Assembly: GCA_035533075.1 (NCBI GenBank)
Contig: DATLUO010000030.1
Span: 1-43,031, forward strand
From: Pirellulales bacterium
GTDB lineage: Bacteria; Planctomycetota; Planctomycetia; Pirellulales; JAICIG01
Direction: 5' to 3'
DNA: 43,031 nucleotides
In this document: positions 8,611 through 18,132 of the stretch, piece by piece
How the letters are laid out: the number at the start of each line of letters is the position of its first letter
Position numbering within the stretch: position 1 is the stretch's first letter
The notes under the pieces: model-generated
The model's database searches: none
Told to the model about the DNA's origin: nothing
Seen by the model: only the letters and a program-made list of their open reading frames with translations
Made by a program: the position numbers and the translations under genes

Positions 8611-9017
8611 CGGCACAGACGCTGAATGCCGCCGTGGCCACGGGCACCGACCATTACCTGTCGGCCCCCAAACACCAGTCCGGGCTCCCTGGATACCGCA
8701 GGCAACGCGGTCGTCGTCAAGGCGACGAACGAGGGCCTGTTCGTCACGGCCACGCTTGCGGCGGCCGCGGTGAAGCATGCTTCGCCCGCGCCTCAAGGGT
8801 CTCCCGTGCCTCCGGCGGGTACTTCCGCGAAAGCCCTGCAGCTTCTTGGTTTCATCCCGCAGGCTCCCAACAGCGGTCAACAGGCTGCCGGCGGTCAGAG
8901 TTTTGGCGTGGCGGCGTCCGGCAGCGTGTCGTACAACGACGTGAGCGACACCACCGATGCCTACATCAGCCAGTTTACCCTGTCCCATGTGGTGGGTCTT
9001 TCGGTGACCGCGGCTGA
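7452..9017 (+). CDS. Giant surface protein, segment 3 (LGY/DGF-TYYV repeats)
   Basis: Authentic coding in this frame runs from about 7242 to 8668. The first ordinary start codon is only at 7452, and codons after 8668 up to the stop at 9017 are out of frame. The segment holds four clear copies of a roughly 80-100 residue module: (LGY or similar)-DGF-x-G-Q/D-V-Y...GG-IGGLTNG-TYYV-x-V...I-x-L, near 7620, 7900, 8190 and 8460. The TYYV turn and the preceding GGLT are nearly invariant. The function of the module is unknown, and its small regular size suggests a stacked beta-rich unit in an extracellular stalk. An extra C in the C run at 8665-8669 breaks the frame. Removing it gives LSAPNTSPGSLDTAGN. 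Confidence 0.6.
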   Translation: MQTALDNLNGVSAQVVNAGLDAWIISGAVVTVTDSLTGGQSTLQSYTGAVTSTYDSINVGYVDGFSAGQAVYYSAGNDPVIPGLTNNTVYYVVPDVSNPDAFQLAATSADALLPTPKIMAITPTATAGTSSGFGAIFDPTTAVSSTDATQLDLGYEDGFATGQAVIYSAGGGNPIGGLTNGATYYVTVVNNTNIELSTDPTNLAGTMITLNPSTASGTQHSLRVAIDPQTGVTGGATTTVSTINLGYNAGFVTGDQVFYNDGGGSNIGGLANENAYYVIVVTAGTSSTPEIIRLASSRANAMSGVYIDLDATTASGLQSLAKPFQAGPTVVGNEISVPDATVFQNGQAVVYHDGGGTPIGGLTDGTTYYVTVVDPTDITLSLTPGGPAQTLNAAVATGTDHYLSAPKHQSGLPGYRRQRGRRQGDERGPVRHGHACGGRGEACFARASRVSRASGGYFRESPAASWFHPAGSQQRSTGCRRSEFWRGGVRQRVVQRRERHHRCLHQPVYPVPCGGSFGDRG

Positions 9018-10599
9018 TTCGTCCTTGATCGTCGCGGTTTCGGGCGGAGCGGCCGTATCGACCAAATCGGGCAGCGCGCTCGGGCTGGCCGGTGCGGCGA
9101 CGGTGAACATCGTGCAAACAACGACCGATGCCGTCATCCAGGACTCCACCCTGAGCAACGTGACGGGTGCGGTGGCGGTGACCGCGACCAATGGCGCGAG
9201 GATCATCTCCATCGCCGCCGGCCTGGGGGGAGCCAGCCAGGGTTACGGCATAGCCGGCTCGGTGGCCTACAACACCATCACAGCCGATACCGAGGCTTAC
9301 GTTAGCGGCGGCGGGCCGATCACCGCGGACAGCCTGGCCATCATGGCAACCGATGCCAGCTCCGTCATCACGGTGGCCGGCAGCCTTGCCTATGGCGGTA
9401 CGCTCGGCATCGGTGCCGGCATCGCCTATAACGACGTCAATCCCACGGTGAAAGCCTACCTGAGCGATGCCGATGCGACCATCAGCGGCGCCCTCACGGT
9501 GCAGGCGGAGAACCAGGCCTTCATCACGGTGGTGGCCGCCGGCATCGCGGTGGCGGTTGACAACCCCGGCGGCCTGGCGCCGGGCACCCAGGGCCCCCTG
9601 ACCAAGCAGCAGAGTTCCAAGCCCTATGGGTTGGCCGCCGCCGTCGGCCTGGCCATCGACACGATCACGGCGGACGTCAGTGCCTACGTGACCGGCGACG
9701 GCACGGATACGCTCTCCGCGGGCAGTCTGTCGGTGGCAGCGAATGACGACAATTCCAAAATTGTCGCGGTTGCCGGCGGCGTCGCCGTGGGTCTATCGAA
9801 CGGAGAACAACAAGGAGCCGCGGCCGGCGCCGGCGGAGCGGCGTTTGCCTTCAACAACATCAGCAATTCGGTCACCGCTTACCTATCCGACATCAGGGTG
9901 ACATCTTTGGGCAACGTCGCCGTGACGGGCGAATCGACCGCGGACATCGAGGCCTATACCATCGGCGGCGCGGTCGCCGGCGCGCTGGGGGCGGGGACCG
10001 GCGGCAGCGCGGCCCTGGCTGGCGCCGGCGCGGTCACCATCAACACCATCAACAAGGACGTGCTGGCGTACATCAACGACGGCAGCTCGGTAACCACGAG
10101 CGGCAGAGGCACGGTTACCGTGTCGGCCACGGACCAATCGACGATCAACGCGGTGGCCGGCGGCGTCGCCGTGGCCGGTGCTCTCAGCAGCGGCGCGGAT
10201 CAAAGCGGCACGGCGCTTTCCGTTGGTTTGTCGGTGGCTGAAAACACCATCCAGGACAAGACCTCCGGGGGAGGGGGCGGAGTTCAGGCGTTCATCGACA
10301 ACTCCACGATCAGCGCCGCCGGCGACCTCGATGTGACCGCCACGTCAACTCCGACGATCACCGTGGTGTCCTTTGCCGGAGGGCTAGCCCTGTCCGCATC
10401 CTTGTCCGGCAAGGGCAACTCCTACGCGGCGGCCGCCTCGGGGGCCGCGGCCATCAATACGATGACCACGACCGTACACGCCGCCATCAGCAACACGAAA
10501 GCGGTGCAAGCGCCGAATCTCACTCTCTCGGCCGGCGACAATTCGACCGTCACAGCCACAGTCGTCGGCGCCAGTTCTCGTGTTGACGGCAGGCGCTAA
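8626..10599 (+). CDS. Giant surface protein, segment 4 (Ala/Gly/Val repeats)
   Basis: True coding starts at about 8670 with NTSPGSLDTAGNAVVV; the first 15 or so codons shown are from the wrong frame. The segment is a run of repeats of about 70-100 residues. Each has an AYI or AYL strand, a Ser/Thr-rich turn, a GxLTVxA or DSLAIMA strand, and a hydrophobic Gly/Ala stretch such as VAGGVAVG. The Gly/Ala stretches are not real membrane helices: they are interrupted by Asn, Asp and Ser and recur regularly. This composition fits a long secreted fibrous domain. The segment ends at TAA 10597-10599 because of an inserted base at about 10577; removing it joins GASS to VLTAGANGSG in the next segment. Confidence 0.6.
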   Translation: MPPWPRAPTITCRPPNTSPGSLDTAGNAVVVKATNEGLFVTATLAAAAVKHASPAPQGSPVPPAGTSAKALQLLGFIPQAPNSGQQAAGGQSFGVAASGSVSYNDVSDTTDAYISQFTLSHVVGLSVTAADSSLIVAVSGGAAVSTKSGSALGLAGAATVNIVQTTTDAVIQDSTLSNVTGAVAVTATNGARIISIAAGLGGASQGYGIAGSVAYNTITADTEAYVSGGGPITADSLAIMATDASSVITVAGSLAYGGTLGIGAGIAYNDVNPTVKAYLSDADATISGALTVQAENQAFITVVAAGIAVAVDNPGGLAPGTQGPLTKQQSSKPYGLAAAVGLAIDTITADVSAYVTGDGTDTLSAGSLSVAANDDNSKIVAVAGGVAVGLSNGEQQGAAAGAGGAAFAFNNISNSVTAYLSDIRVTSLGNVAVTGESTADIEAYTIGGAVAGALGAGTGGSAALAGAGAVTINTINKDVLAYINDGSSVTTSGRGTVTVSATDQSTINAVAGGVAVAGALSSGADQSGTALSVGLSVAENTIQDKTSGGGGGVQAFIDNSTISAAGDLDVTATSTPTITVVSFAGGLALSASLSGKGNSYAAAASGAAAINTMTTTVHAAISNTKAVQAPNLTLSAGDNSTVTATVVGASSRVDGRR

Positions 10600-13500
10600 T
10601 GGGAGCGGACTGGCCATCGCCGTGTCCGTCGCCAACAACACCATCGACAATACGGTCAGTGCCGACTTGCTCAATGCCCAGGCCAGCGCGATCGGGACGG
10701 TGAGCCTGGGCACGACCAGCAGCGCCACGATCACAGCCGAGTCCGCGGCCGCGTCGGTTTCCTTCGCCGCCGGCACCGACAGCAACGGCGTGGCCGTGAG
10801 CGGCGGCGGGGCCGAGTCGATGAATGTGATTCTCTCCACGGCCAACGCCTACCTGAAGAACAGTGATCTGACCTCGAAAGATGTAAGCCTGACCAGCCAG
10901 AATAACTCGGACATCGAGGCCCACGTTGTCGCGGTGGCGGCGGCCCTCGGCATCGGCGAGACGGGGGCCGGCATCGCCGTCGGCGCCTCGATTGCGCAAA
11001 ACTACATTGGTTACACCGCCGGCAGCGACGTCAACCGTCCGACGCCGGCCCAGGTGCAGGCCTCTGCGCAAAACTCGACCATCACGGCGACCGGCAATCT
11101 CACGCTCTCCGCCAATGCCCAGCAAGAAACCGTTGTGGCCTACGTCACCGCGGTGGCGGCGGACATATCGGCGGGCGGCAAAACGGGGATCGGCCTGGCC
11201 GGCTCCGGCGCCGACGTCGAGAACCGAGTCGCCACCGATGTCGAGGCTTATATCGCGAACGTCCCCAACGTGCAAGTGGTCGGCGGGCCGACCGGCACCT
11301 ACGAAAGCACGACCGGCAGCATCTCTGCCGCCAAGATCTCCCTCACCGCGACCGATACGTCCTCGATCACGGCCCAGGCCGTCGGCGTTTCGGTGGCCGG
11401 CACTGTCGGCGGCAAGAATGCCGGGGCCCTGTCGATCGGCGTGTCGCTGGCTCACAACGACATTCGTAACCACGTTGCCGCCTTTATGCTGGATGCTAAC
11501 GCCAATGGCGCCGCGGTTACCCTGAGCGCGACGGAAAATGCCACGATCAGCGCGACGGCCGCCGCGGCGTCGTTGGCGGCCGGCCTGGCCGGCACCAAGA
11601 CCCTGGCCGTGAGCGGCGCCGGTGCCGAAGCGACCAACGTCATTCTCACCACGACCAATGCGTACCTTCAAGGCAGCAGCGTTGCCACCACGGGCGACGT
11701 CACGATCGCTTCGGCCAATGCATCGACCATCAGCGCCACGATCGTCGGCGCCTCCCTGGCCGCGGCTATTGCTGGCAACGGCGGTGCGGGCGCTTCAATC
11801 GGCGTGGCCCTGGCCCGCAATTACATCGGCTTCGAGCCGAATGCCCCCGCGCCCTCTGACTACTCCTCCGATACCGATCTTCCCAATGGGCTGACGCCGG
11901 GAACGACGGTCGAGATCTCCTCGGGCGTCGGCGCCGGCGACGTGTACACGTACCTCGGCCCCGCTCAGACAGGCGACGTCAATCTGCAGACTCAGGATTA
12001 CTTCGACCCCTCGCTGCGGCAGCCGTTGAACGTGTCCTCCGCGCCTGCCCAGACCGAAGCGTACGTACTGAGCTCCAGCATCACGGCGGGCGGCAACCTG
12101 AGCGTCACCGCCACTGCTTCGCAAACGATTACGGCGACCGTCGTCGCGGCTTCCGGGGCGGTCGCGGGCGGCTCCAAAGTGGGCATGGGCCTGAGCGGCG
12201 CCGGGGCCAACTCGACCAACCAGATCAACATGGAGGTGGAAGCCTATATCGACGAAAATGGCAACAGTGCCGACGGCATCACAGCGGCCAACATCAGCCT
12301 GAAGGCCGATGACACCTCGCTCATCACGGCCGTGACGGTGGGGGCGTCGCTCGCCGCCGCCTATGGCGGCGACGAGGCCGGCGTTGCCGTCAGCATCGGC
12401 GTCGCGCTGGCCACGAACGAGATCGACAATCAGGTCCTGGCCGAGATTGAAAACGCCCCGCAGGTTGGCAGCCAGGGTGCGATCACGCTGGCTGCCCAGG
12501 AGCAGGCGGGCATCCACACGGTCGCCGTGGCGGCATCGCTGGGCGTCGCGCTGTCCGGCAACTCCGGCATTGCCGTGAGCGGTGCGGGAGCCAACGCCAC
12601 CAACGTCATTCTCACCAAGACCAATGCCCTGATCGAGAACGGCGCGGTGACGGCGCACGGTGACGTGGACATCACCGCGAATGCCAGCTCGTCCAGTCCG
12701 TCGGCAAGCTTGACCGTTCCTTCAACCTACACGTCGCTGACGAAGACAACCGGGGCGTCCACGCCCGGCGCCAGTGCGTTCGCGGCCGACCTCGATTACG
12801 CCGGCCAGACGCATGATCTTGCCAACAACGAAACGGACACCGTGAACGGCCAGAGGATGACGTTCAAGGCGGGAACGCCCGATCCGGATATTGCCTTCTT
12901 GACACAGCTCCAGTCGACGCTGGCCAAGGCCGGTTTCCCATTGTCCACGAATCCACTGGACCTGGCGGTGACCGTCCGTCAGCCCGGCGCCGAGTGGTCG
13001 GTGACCGACCGCAGCTCCGGCATGACCGTGACGATTGCGCTGAACAGCGGTACTTTCTCATCGCTGGAGCCGGAAATCTCGGCCACCGTGATCGGCGCCT
13101 CCCTGGCTGCCGGCGGGGGGGATGAGGTCGGCGTCGACGTGGCCATCGGCGCGGCCTTGGCGCAAAACCTGATCGGCCAGAACGGCAGCGAGAATGCCGC
13201 TCAGGTCCAGGCCCAGATCATCAATGCGAGCGTGAACGCGGGCACGGGCGCTCTCAATCTGACCGCCACAGCCGCTCAATCGATCGATGCCCTGGTGGGC
13301 GCCTTCGCCGTTGCCCTGGCCGGTTCAGACGGACTCGGCCTGGCCGGTGCCGGGGCGGGGGCGAATGCCCTGAATGAAATGGCCGCGCTCGTCACCGCCG
13401 CCGTCGACGGTGACGGTTCCGCCGGCATTCAAGCCGGCAGCATCACGCTCCAGGCCACGGATAGCTCTTCGATCGAGGCCGTCACCGGAGCGGCAGCGCT

Positions 13501-14497
13501 GGCCGTCTCCGTTGGCGGCGGCGTCGAACTTGCCGCGGCCGTCGGGGCCGCGATTGCCGATAACGAGATCGGCAATGACGTCGCAGCCTATCTCAGCGAT
13601 GCGAACAACATCATCACGGGCACCCTCCAGGCCACGGCGGACGAGGAGGCCTCGATTGACGCCACGACGTTTGCCGCGGCGGCCGCCGCGGCCCTTGGGA
13701 AGGGGGCCGCCGTTGCGGCCGGCGTCCTGACCGCCGACAACACGTTGACGAACACGGTTGCCGCCTACATCGCCAACAGCGCGCCGATTCACGCGGGGGC
13801 TGTGACGCTGTCGGCCAGCGATGCAGCCGTGATTCAGGCCTACAGCTTGTCTCTGGCTGTGTCCGGCGGCGGCGTCGGCGTCGCCGTTGGCCTGGGCGAG
13901 GGCAACAATGCGATCAATGACAACGTGTCGGCCTACGTGTCCAATTCGAGCATCACCGCCGCCGGCGCCATCAGCGTCACGGCGGCCTCCGCTCCGACCA
14001 TTACGACCACCTCCCACGTGGCGGCCATCTCGGCGATCCTGGGAGCCGCCGCCGCCGTCTTCGATGCCAGCACGACGATCGGCGGCACGACCTCGGCCTA
14101 CCTGCAAAACGCGGCGCTGACCGCGCCGGGGCAGGCCATTCAGGTGACGGCCAGGTCGATGGAGAACTTGAATCCGACCGTCACCGGAGGGGCCGGCGCC
14201 TTGGTCGGGGTGGCGGTCCTGACTTCGACAGCCACCGTGAGGGGCTCGACGCAGGCGAGCCTGGAGGGGCAGACGACCGTTTCGGCCGGCAGCCTCACCG
14301 TCACGGCCAACGATGCCGGCACGGCCGCGCCCGTGACCAATGTGGGCGGCGTCGGCGGCATCTCCGTGAACGACGCCAGCGCGGCCACCACGCTTGGACG
14401 GCAGACGGAAGCAACCATTCCTGCCGGTGCCAGCATCAGACGTGGAAGGTCAGCAATACCGCCGGCGCCAGCGGGCAGCCCGACACCACCACCGTGA
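10580..14497 (+). CDS. Giant surface protein, segment 5 (long Ala/Gly/Val repeats)
   Basis: This is about 1,305 codons with no interruption until 14497; genuine coding ends at about 14435. It continues the Ala/Gly/Val repeat type of segment 4. A hallmark ATNVILTTTNAYL-like strand occurs near 10823, 11636 and 12602, so the long-period units are about 271 and 322 residues. The second includes an inserted non-repeat region near 12690-13070 (SLTVPSTYTSL...). Regular GAGA and SGGG turns separate the strands. No Cys-rich, enzymatic or calcium-binding RTX nonapeptide motifs were seen. The frame break at 14434-14438 is explained by a missing C; restored, it reads AGASIQTWKVSNTAG. Confidence 0.65.
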   Translation: MLTAGANGSGLAIAVSVANNTIDNTVSADLLNAQASAIGTVSLGTTSSATITAESAAASVSFAAGTDSNGVAVSGGGAESMNVILSTANAYLKNSDLTSKDVSLTSQNNSDIEAHVVAVAAALGIGETGAGIAVGASIAQNYIGYTAGSDVNRPTPAQVQASAQNSTITATGNLTLSANAQQETVVAYVTAVAADISAGGKTGIGLAGSGADVENRVATDVEAYIANVPNVQVVGGPTGTYESTTGSISAAKISLTATDTSSITAQAVGVSVAGTVGGKNAGALSIGVSLAHNDIRNHVAAFMLDANANGAAVTLSATENATISATAAAASLAAGLAGTKTLAVSGAGAEATNVILTTTNAYLQGSSVATTGDVTIASANASTISATIVGASLAAAIAGNGGAGASIGVALARNYIGFEPNAPAPSDYSSDTDLPNGLTPGTTVEISSGVGAGDVYTYLGPAQTGDVNLQTQDYFDPSLRQPLNVSSAPAQTEAYVLSSSITAGGNLSVTATASQTITATVVAASGAVAGGSKVGMGLSGAGANSTNQINMEVEAYIDENGNSADGITAANISLKADDTSLITAVTVGASLAAAYGGDEAGVAVSIGVALATNEIDNQVLAEIENAPQVGSQGAITLAAQEQAGIHTVAVAASLGVALSGNSGIAVSGAGANATNVILTKTNALIENGAVTAHGDVDITANASSSSPSASLTVPSTYTSLTKTTGASTPGASAFAADLDYAGQTHDLANNETDTVNGQRMTFKAGTPDPDIAFLTQLQSTLAKAGFPLSTNPLDLAVTVRQPGAEWSVTDRSSGMTVTIALNSGTFSSLEPEISATVIGASLAAGGGDEVGVDVAIGAALAQNLIGQNGSENAAQVQAQIINASVNAGTGALNLTATAAQSIDALVGAFAVALAGSDGLGLAGAGAGANALNEMAALVTAAVDGDGSAGIQAGSITLQATDSSSIEAVTGAAALAVSVGGGVELAAAVGAAIADNEIGNDVAAYLSDANNIITGTLQATADEEASIDATTFAAAAAAALGKGAAVAAGVLTADNTLTNTVAAYIANSAPIHAGAVTLSASDAAVIQAYSLSLAVSGGGVGVAVGLGEGNNAINDNVSAYVSNSSITAAGAISVTAASAPTITTTSHVAAISAILGAAAAVFDASTTIGGTTSAYLQNAALTAPGQAIQVTARSMENLNPTVTGGAGALVGVAVLTSTATVRGSTQASLEGQTTVSAGSLTVTANDAGTAAPVTNVGGVGGISVNDASAATTLGRQTEATIPAGASIRRGRSAIPPAPAGSPTPPP

Positions 14498-17400
14498 CGA
14501 CTACCGCCATGCCGATGGTGACGTTCGAGCACTTCGAAACGGTCGTGCTCAACGGGGGCAAAGGCAACAATACCTTCGACGTCTACGGCACCCAGCGCGA
14601 ACAGGGCAACAACGGCGGCCACAGTTCCACCTTCACCATCAATACCGGCGGCGGCGGCAATGCGGTGAACATCGGCACCCCACAGACCGTTGGTGACAGC
14701 CTGGACAGCCTGGACAGCTTCCTCATCAACACCAGCACCTCGGGCGGAGGCGTGCCGGTGATGGTCAACGGCCAGGGAGGCAACGATACCGTTCAGTTCC
14801 TGGACACGGCCGACACGACCGCCACCAACCTGGCCTTCGTCACGCAGCAGTTCAGCGACATTCTCCCCAATGCGGAACAGCTCACGTCGGCCACCGAGGC
14901 ATCCCAGACGGAGGGGCCGAACTATTCGCCGCCGGCGCAAACCTATCTTGCTCAGTTCAGCCAAATCTTTGGCGCGGCCGCCGACGCCACGCCGTACAAC
15001 ACCGTGGCGCTGTCCGAGCAGGCCGCGGTCACGGTATCCGCGCCCACGACGAGCGCCGGCCATGAGCAGTTCACGGTGACCGATGAAAATAACACCGACC
15101 CGAGCGCCGACCCGACCGGCGGCACGTTCGCTCTGACCATCGCCGGCGTGCCCAACCAGGCCCCCTTCGTGGTTCAGGGCATCCCGTACAACGCTTCCAC
15201 CCAGGTCCTCCAGATGTTGATCCAGGATGCGACCGCGGTTCCGGGCGCGAACAATACGATGACCCAGGAGGTGACCGCCGCCGTCACCAAGGCCTCTGCG
15301 AGCGTGAATAGCTGGACCATCGATTTCACCAACCCCAGCAGCGGCCTCACGCTGAGCGCGGATGCGAGCGGCCTGGCCACGTCCCCGGCGGCCCTCAATG
15401 TCCACGCCCGCGGCGTCCAGACCATCGCCGCCTCGCTCGGCAGCGGCAACAACGTCGTCCAACTGACCGGCCCCACCGCTTACAACATTCTCGTCAACGG
15501 CGACCAGAGCGCCTCGACCGGCACGCTCAACTTCAACGTCTCTCCCAGCTTCGACAACAGCAGCGCCAGCACGACCGGCGTGACCGCGGCGGGCAGTGCC
15601 ACGGTCTCAGGCCTGGCGGCCACGACCGGCCTGGCCGTCGGCATGAGCGTCGCGGGCCCCGACCTGACCGGCGGGCCCTACACGATCACCGGCATCGATG
15701 CGGCAACGTCGTCGATCACCCTCAACACCGGGGCCGGCGTCGAGGCGGACAGCAACGCGACGCTGGACTTTTTCTACAGCGCCGTCCTCAACGGCGGCGA
15801 CGGGGCCAACACCCTGTTCGCCAACTACGCCAACGGCGTGCCCCACGCCCTGGCCTCGCTGACCTTCAACGGCGGCACTTCCGGCAACAACACGCTGCGC
15901 ATCCAGGGCGACGGCGTGGCCTCGGGCGCCTACACGCCCAGCGCCACCTTGAACGATGCCGGCTTCGTCAACGTCAACAGCGACCTGTTCACCTTCGGCA
16001 GCACGCAAACGCTGATCGTACACGGCCTGAAGCAGCTTGCGGACATCACGCCCAGCGGTACGGCTGCCGATCTGAACGTCAATTCCCAGACGGTCGCCAG
16101 CCTGAACCTGCCCAACCTGATCTTGCACCAGGTCACGGTCCAGGGCGTGGTAACCTGGACACAGCAGCAGACCAGCACGCCGCCGGCCGCCCCGCAGGCC
16201 CTGCACCTGGGGAAGGTGAGCGCCCTGGACGCCGCCGGCACGATCCTGGTCGTGGGCGCCGATCTCAAGGACCCCAGCAGCGCCAGCACCACGCTCGACA
16301 GCTACGGGCCGGTATTTGTCTATACCTGGGACAGCACGACGAGCTCCTGGGTCCAGCAGGCGCAGTTGGAACCGGGCGACCTGGCCGGCGGCGGCGGCGG
16401 CGGTTTCGGCGACGCGGTGGCCATCAGCCCCGACGGCTCCGCCATCGTCGTCGGGGCTCCCGGCGACGTGGCCGGCGGCGCCAATGCCGGCGCGGTCTAT
16501 GTCTTCCAGCTCGTCGGCGGGTTCTGGGTCGAGAGTGCCAAGCTCAAGGCCACCGACATGGCCGCGGGCGCCGCATTCGGCAGCTCCGTCTCCCTCGACG
16601 GCAACTCGGTCGACGGCTATACGCTGTTCGTCGGCGCCCCCAGCGCCAACAATGAGGGGGCGGCTTACGTGTTCACCAGCGCGAGCGGCAGCACCTGGAC
16701 GCAGCAGCAAGAATTGAACGCTCCCGCCGCCGCCCCCGGCGCCCAGTTCGGCGCCGCGGTGGCCGAAAGCGACGGCTTTGCCGTCGTCGGCGCACCCGGC
16801 AGCGGTGCGGCCTATGTCTATAATTTTAACTCGCTCCTGTGGACCCAGGCCGCGACCCTGACCTCTTCGAACGCCGCGGATGGGAAGGGGGATGACTTCG
16901 GTGCGGCAGTCGCCATCGAAGCGAGCTTTACCCTCACGACCGACGACATCCTGGTGGTCGTCGGCGCCCCCCACGGCAATGCGCCGCTGCCCGCGGCATA
17001 CCAAACAGCTCAGCTAAACACGGAGGCAAACACGGAGGCGGCGGGCGAAGCTTTTGTGTTCAACTACCGGGGCCTGAATAGCGCTCCGGTTGAGGCCCTC
17101 TTGACCGAAACCGACGGTCTCCCCGAGGCCGACGCGGCGACGGTGGACCAGCAGGGGGGCGACCAGTTCGGCGCCGCGGTGGCGATTGCCGGCGACGACG
17201 GTTCCGGCGAAGACGTGGTCGTGGGCGCGCCGGGTTATAACAGAGGCTCCGGGGCGGCCTATGCCTTCTACCGTCTGCCCGATCAGGGTTCCGGCAACGG
17301 GCCGAGCTGGACCCGCTCCAGCGGCGCCAGCGGCAGCGGGCAACTGACGCCCGCGGCTCCGCAGGCAGCGGACCCCGGCGCGGGGGCGCCGCTCGCCGGC

Positions 17401-18132
17401 GAATTCGGCAGCAGCGTGGTGGTCGGAGGCGTGTCGGCGAGCGGCGGCCGTGTCGTCATTGGCATGCAGGGCTACAACCAGACGAATTCGTCCAACATCA
17501 TCACCGCGGCCAACGCCGGCGCCATCCGCACCTACACGACCAACGGCACGCTCCCCAGCAACGCCGATCCCAACCTCGACGCCGAAATTCTCGAAGGCCC
17601 CCACGGTCAAAAAACGTTCGGCCAGGACACGGTGTACGACGCGAGCACCCGGATGCTGTTTGTCGCGGCGCCGCCGGCAGCCGGCACAGCAGGTGTCGAC
17701 GTTTACCTCAATGAAGGGCTCTACTGGCAATTCGTGCAGACGCTCACCGCTCCGACGGCTGACAGCGGCTTCGCTCAGTTCGGTTTTGCCTTGGCCGCCA
17801 GCGGCAACACCCTGGTGATCGGGGCGCCGTCGAGCAATCAGTCTGACAACGGCCTGGTCCTGATTTACACGATCACCGACAATACCTTGTCCCAGCCGCA
17901 GATCGTCACCGGGGCCAATTACGATTTCGGCTACTCCGTCGCGGTCAGCGGCGGCAACCTCGTCGTCGGCTCGCCGCAGGAGACGGTGTCATACACTTTT
18001 GCCCCAGGCGGTGAAACTACTCCGTCTTTGGCGATGACGAACGTTGGAGCGGCGTACGTTTACACCCAGAGCGGGGCGACCTGGGGGTTGTCCCTGCGGA
18101 TGGCGGCGATGCGACTCCCAACCAAATGCTGA
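14494..18132 (+). CDS. Giant surface protein, segment 6 (spacer domains, then FG-GAP-like repeats)
   Basis: Coding similarity begins at about 14437 (QTWKVSNTAGASGQ); GTG at 14494 is just the first usable start. The first third carries Ig-like or cadherin-like spacers with Gly/Asn turns (LNGGKGNNTFDVYG). From about 16200 the protein switches to repeats of about 50-60 residues: FGxAVAISPDGSAIVVGAPG followed by GAVYVFQ and W...QxxL. These are FG-GAP-like repeats, the units that form seven-bladed beta-propellers in integrin alpha chains and many bacterial surface proteins. They continue to the end at TGA 18130-18132, which arises from a missing G at about 18090. Restored, the sequence is TWGLVPADGGDATPNQ. 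An adhesion or carbohydrate/protein-binding role is inferred from the family only. Confidence 0.65.
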   Translation: MTTTAMPMVTFEHFETVVLNGGKGNNTFDVYGTQREQGNNGGHSSTFTINTGGGGNAVNIGTPQTVGDSLDSLDSFLINTSTSGGGVPVMVNGQGGNDTVQFLDTADTTATNLAFVTQQFSDILPNAEQLTSATEASQTEGPNYSPPAQTYLAQFSQIFGAAADATPYNTVALSEQAAVTVSAPTTSAGHEQFTVTDENNTDPSADPTGGTFALTIAGVPNQAPFVVQGIPYNASTQVLQMLIQDATAVPGANNTMTQEVTAAVTKASASVNSWTIDFTNPSSGLTLSADASGLATSPAALNVHARGVQTIAASLGSGNNVVQLTGPTAYNILVNGDQSASTGTLNFNVSPSFDNSSASTTGVTAAGSATVSGLAATTGLAVGMSVAGPDLTGGPYTITGIDAATSSITLNTGAGVEADSNATLDFFYSAVLNGGDGANTLFANYANGVPHALASLTFNGGTSGNNTLRIQGDGVASGAYTPSATLNDAGFVNVNSDLFTFGSTQTLIVHGLKQLADITPSGTAADLNVNSQTVASLNLPNLILHQVTVQGVVTWTQQQTSTPPAAPQALHLGKVSALDAAGTILVVGADLKDPSSASTTLDSYGPVFVYTWDSTTSSWVQQAQLEPGDLAGGGGGGFGDAVAISPDGSAIVVGAPGDVAGGANAGAVYVFQLVGGFWVESAKLKATDMAAGAAFGSSVSLDGNSVDGYTLFVGAPSANNEGAAYVFTSASGSTWTQQQELNAPAAAPGAQFGAAVAESDGFAVVGAPGSGAAYVYNFNSLLWTQAATLTSSNAADGKGDDFGAAVAIEASFTLTTDDILVVVGAPHGNAPLPAAYQTAQLNTEANTEAAGEAFVFNYRGLNSAPVEALLTETDGLPEADAATVDQQGGDQFGAAVAIAGDDGSGEDVVVGAPGYNRGSGAAYAFYRLPDQGSGNGPSWTRSSGASGSGQLTPAAPQAADPGAGAPLAGEFGSSVVVGGVSASGGRVVIGMQGYNQTNSSNIITAANAGAIRTYTTNGTLPSNADPNLDAEILEGPHGQKTFGQDTVYDASTRMLFVAAPPAAGTAGVDVYLNEGLYWQFVQTLTAPTADSGFAQFGFALAASGNTLVIGAPSSNQSDNGLVLIYTITDNTLSQPQIVTGANYDFGYSVAVSGGNLVVGSPQETVSYTFAPGGETTPSLAMTNVGAAYVYTQSGATWGLSLRMAAMRLPTKC

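Noticed and set aside
8880..14400. Transmembrane channel or transporter in the Ala/Gly/Val repeats
   Set aside because: The hydrophobic stretches are regularly broken by polar residues and recur in a fibre-like pattern. They fit a secreted repeat protein ending in PEP-CTERM.
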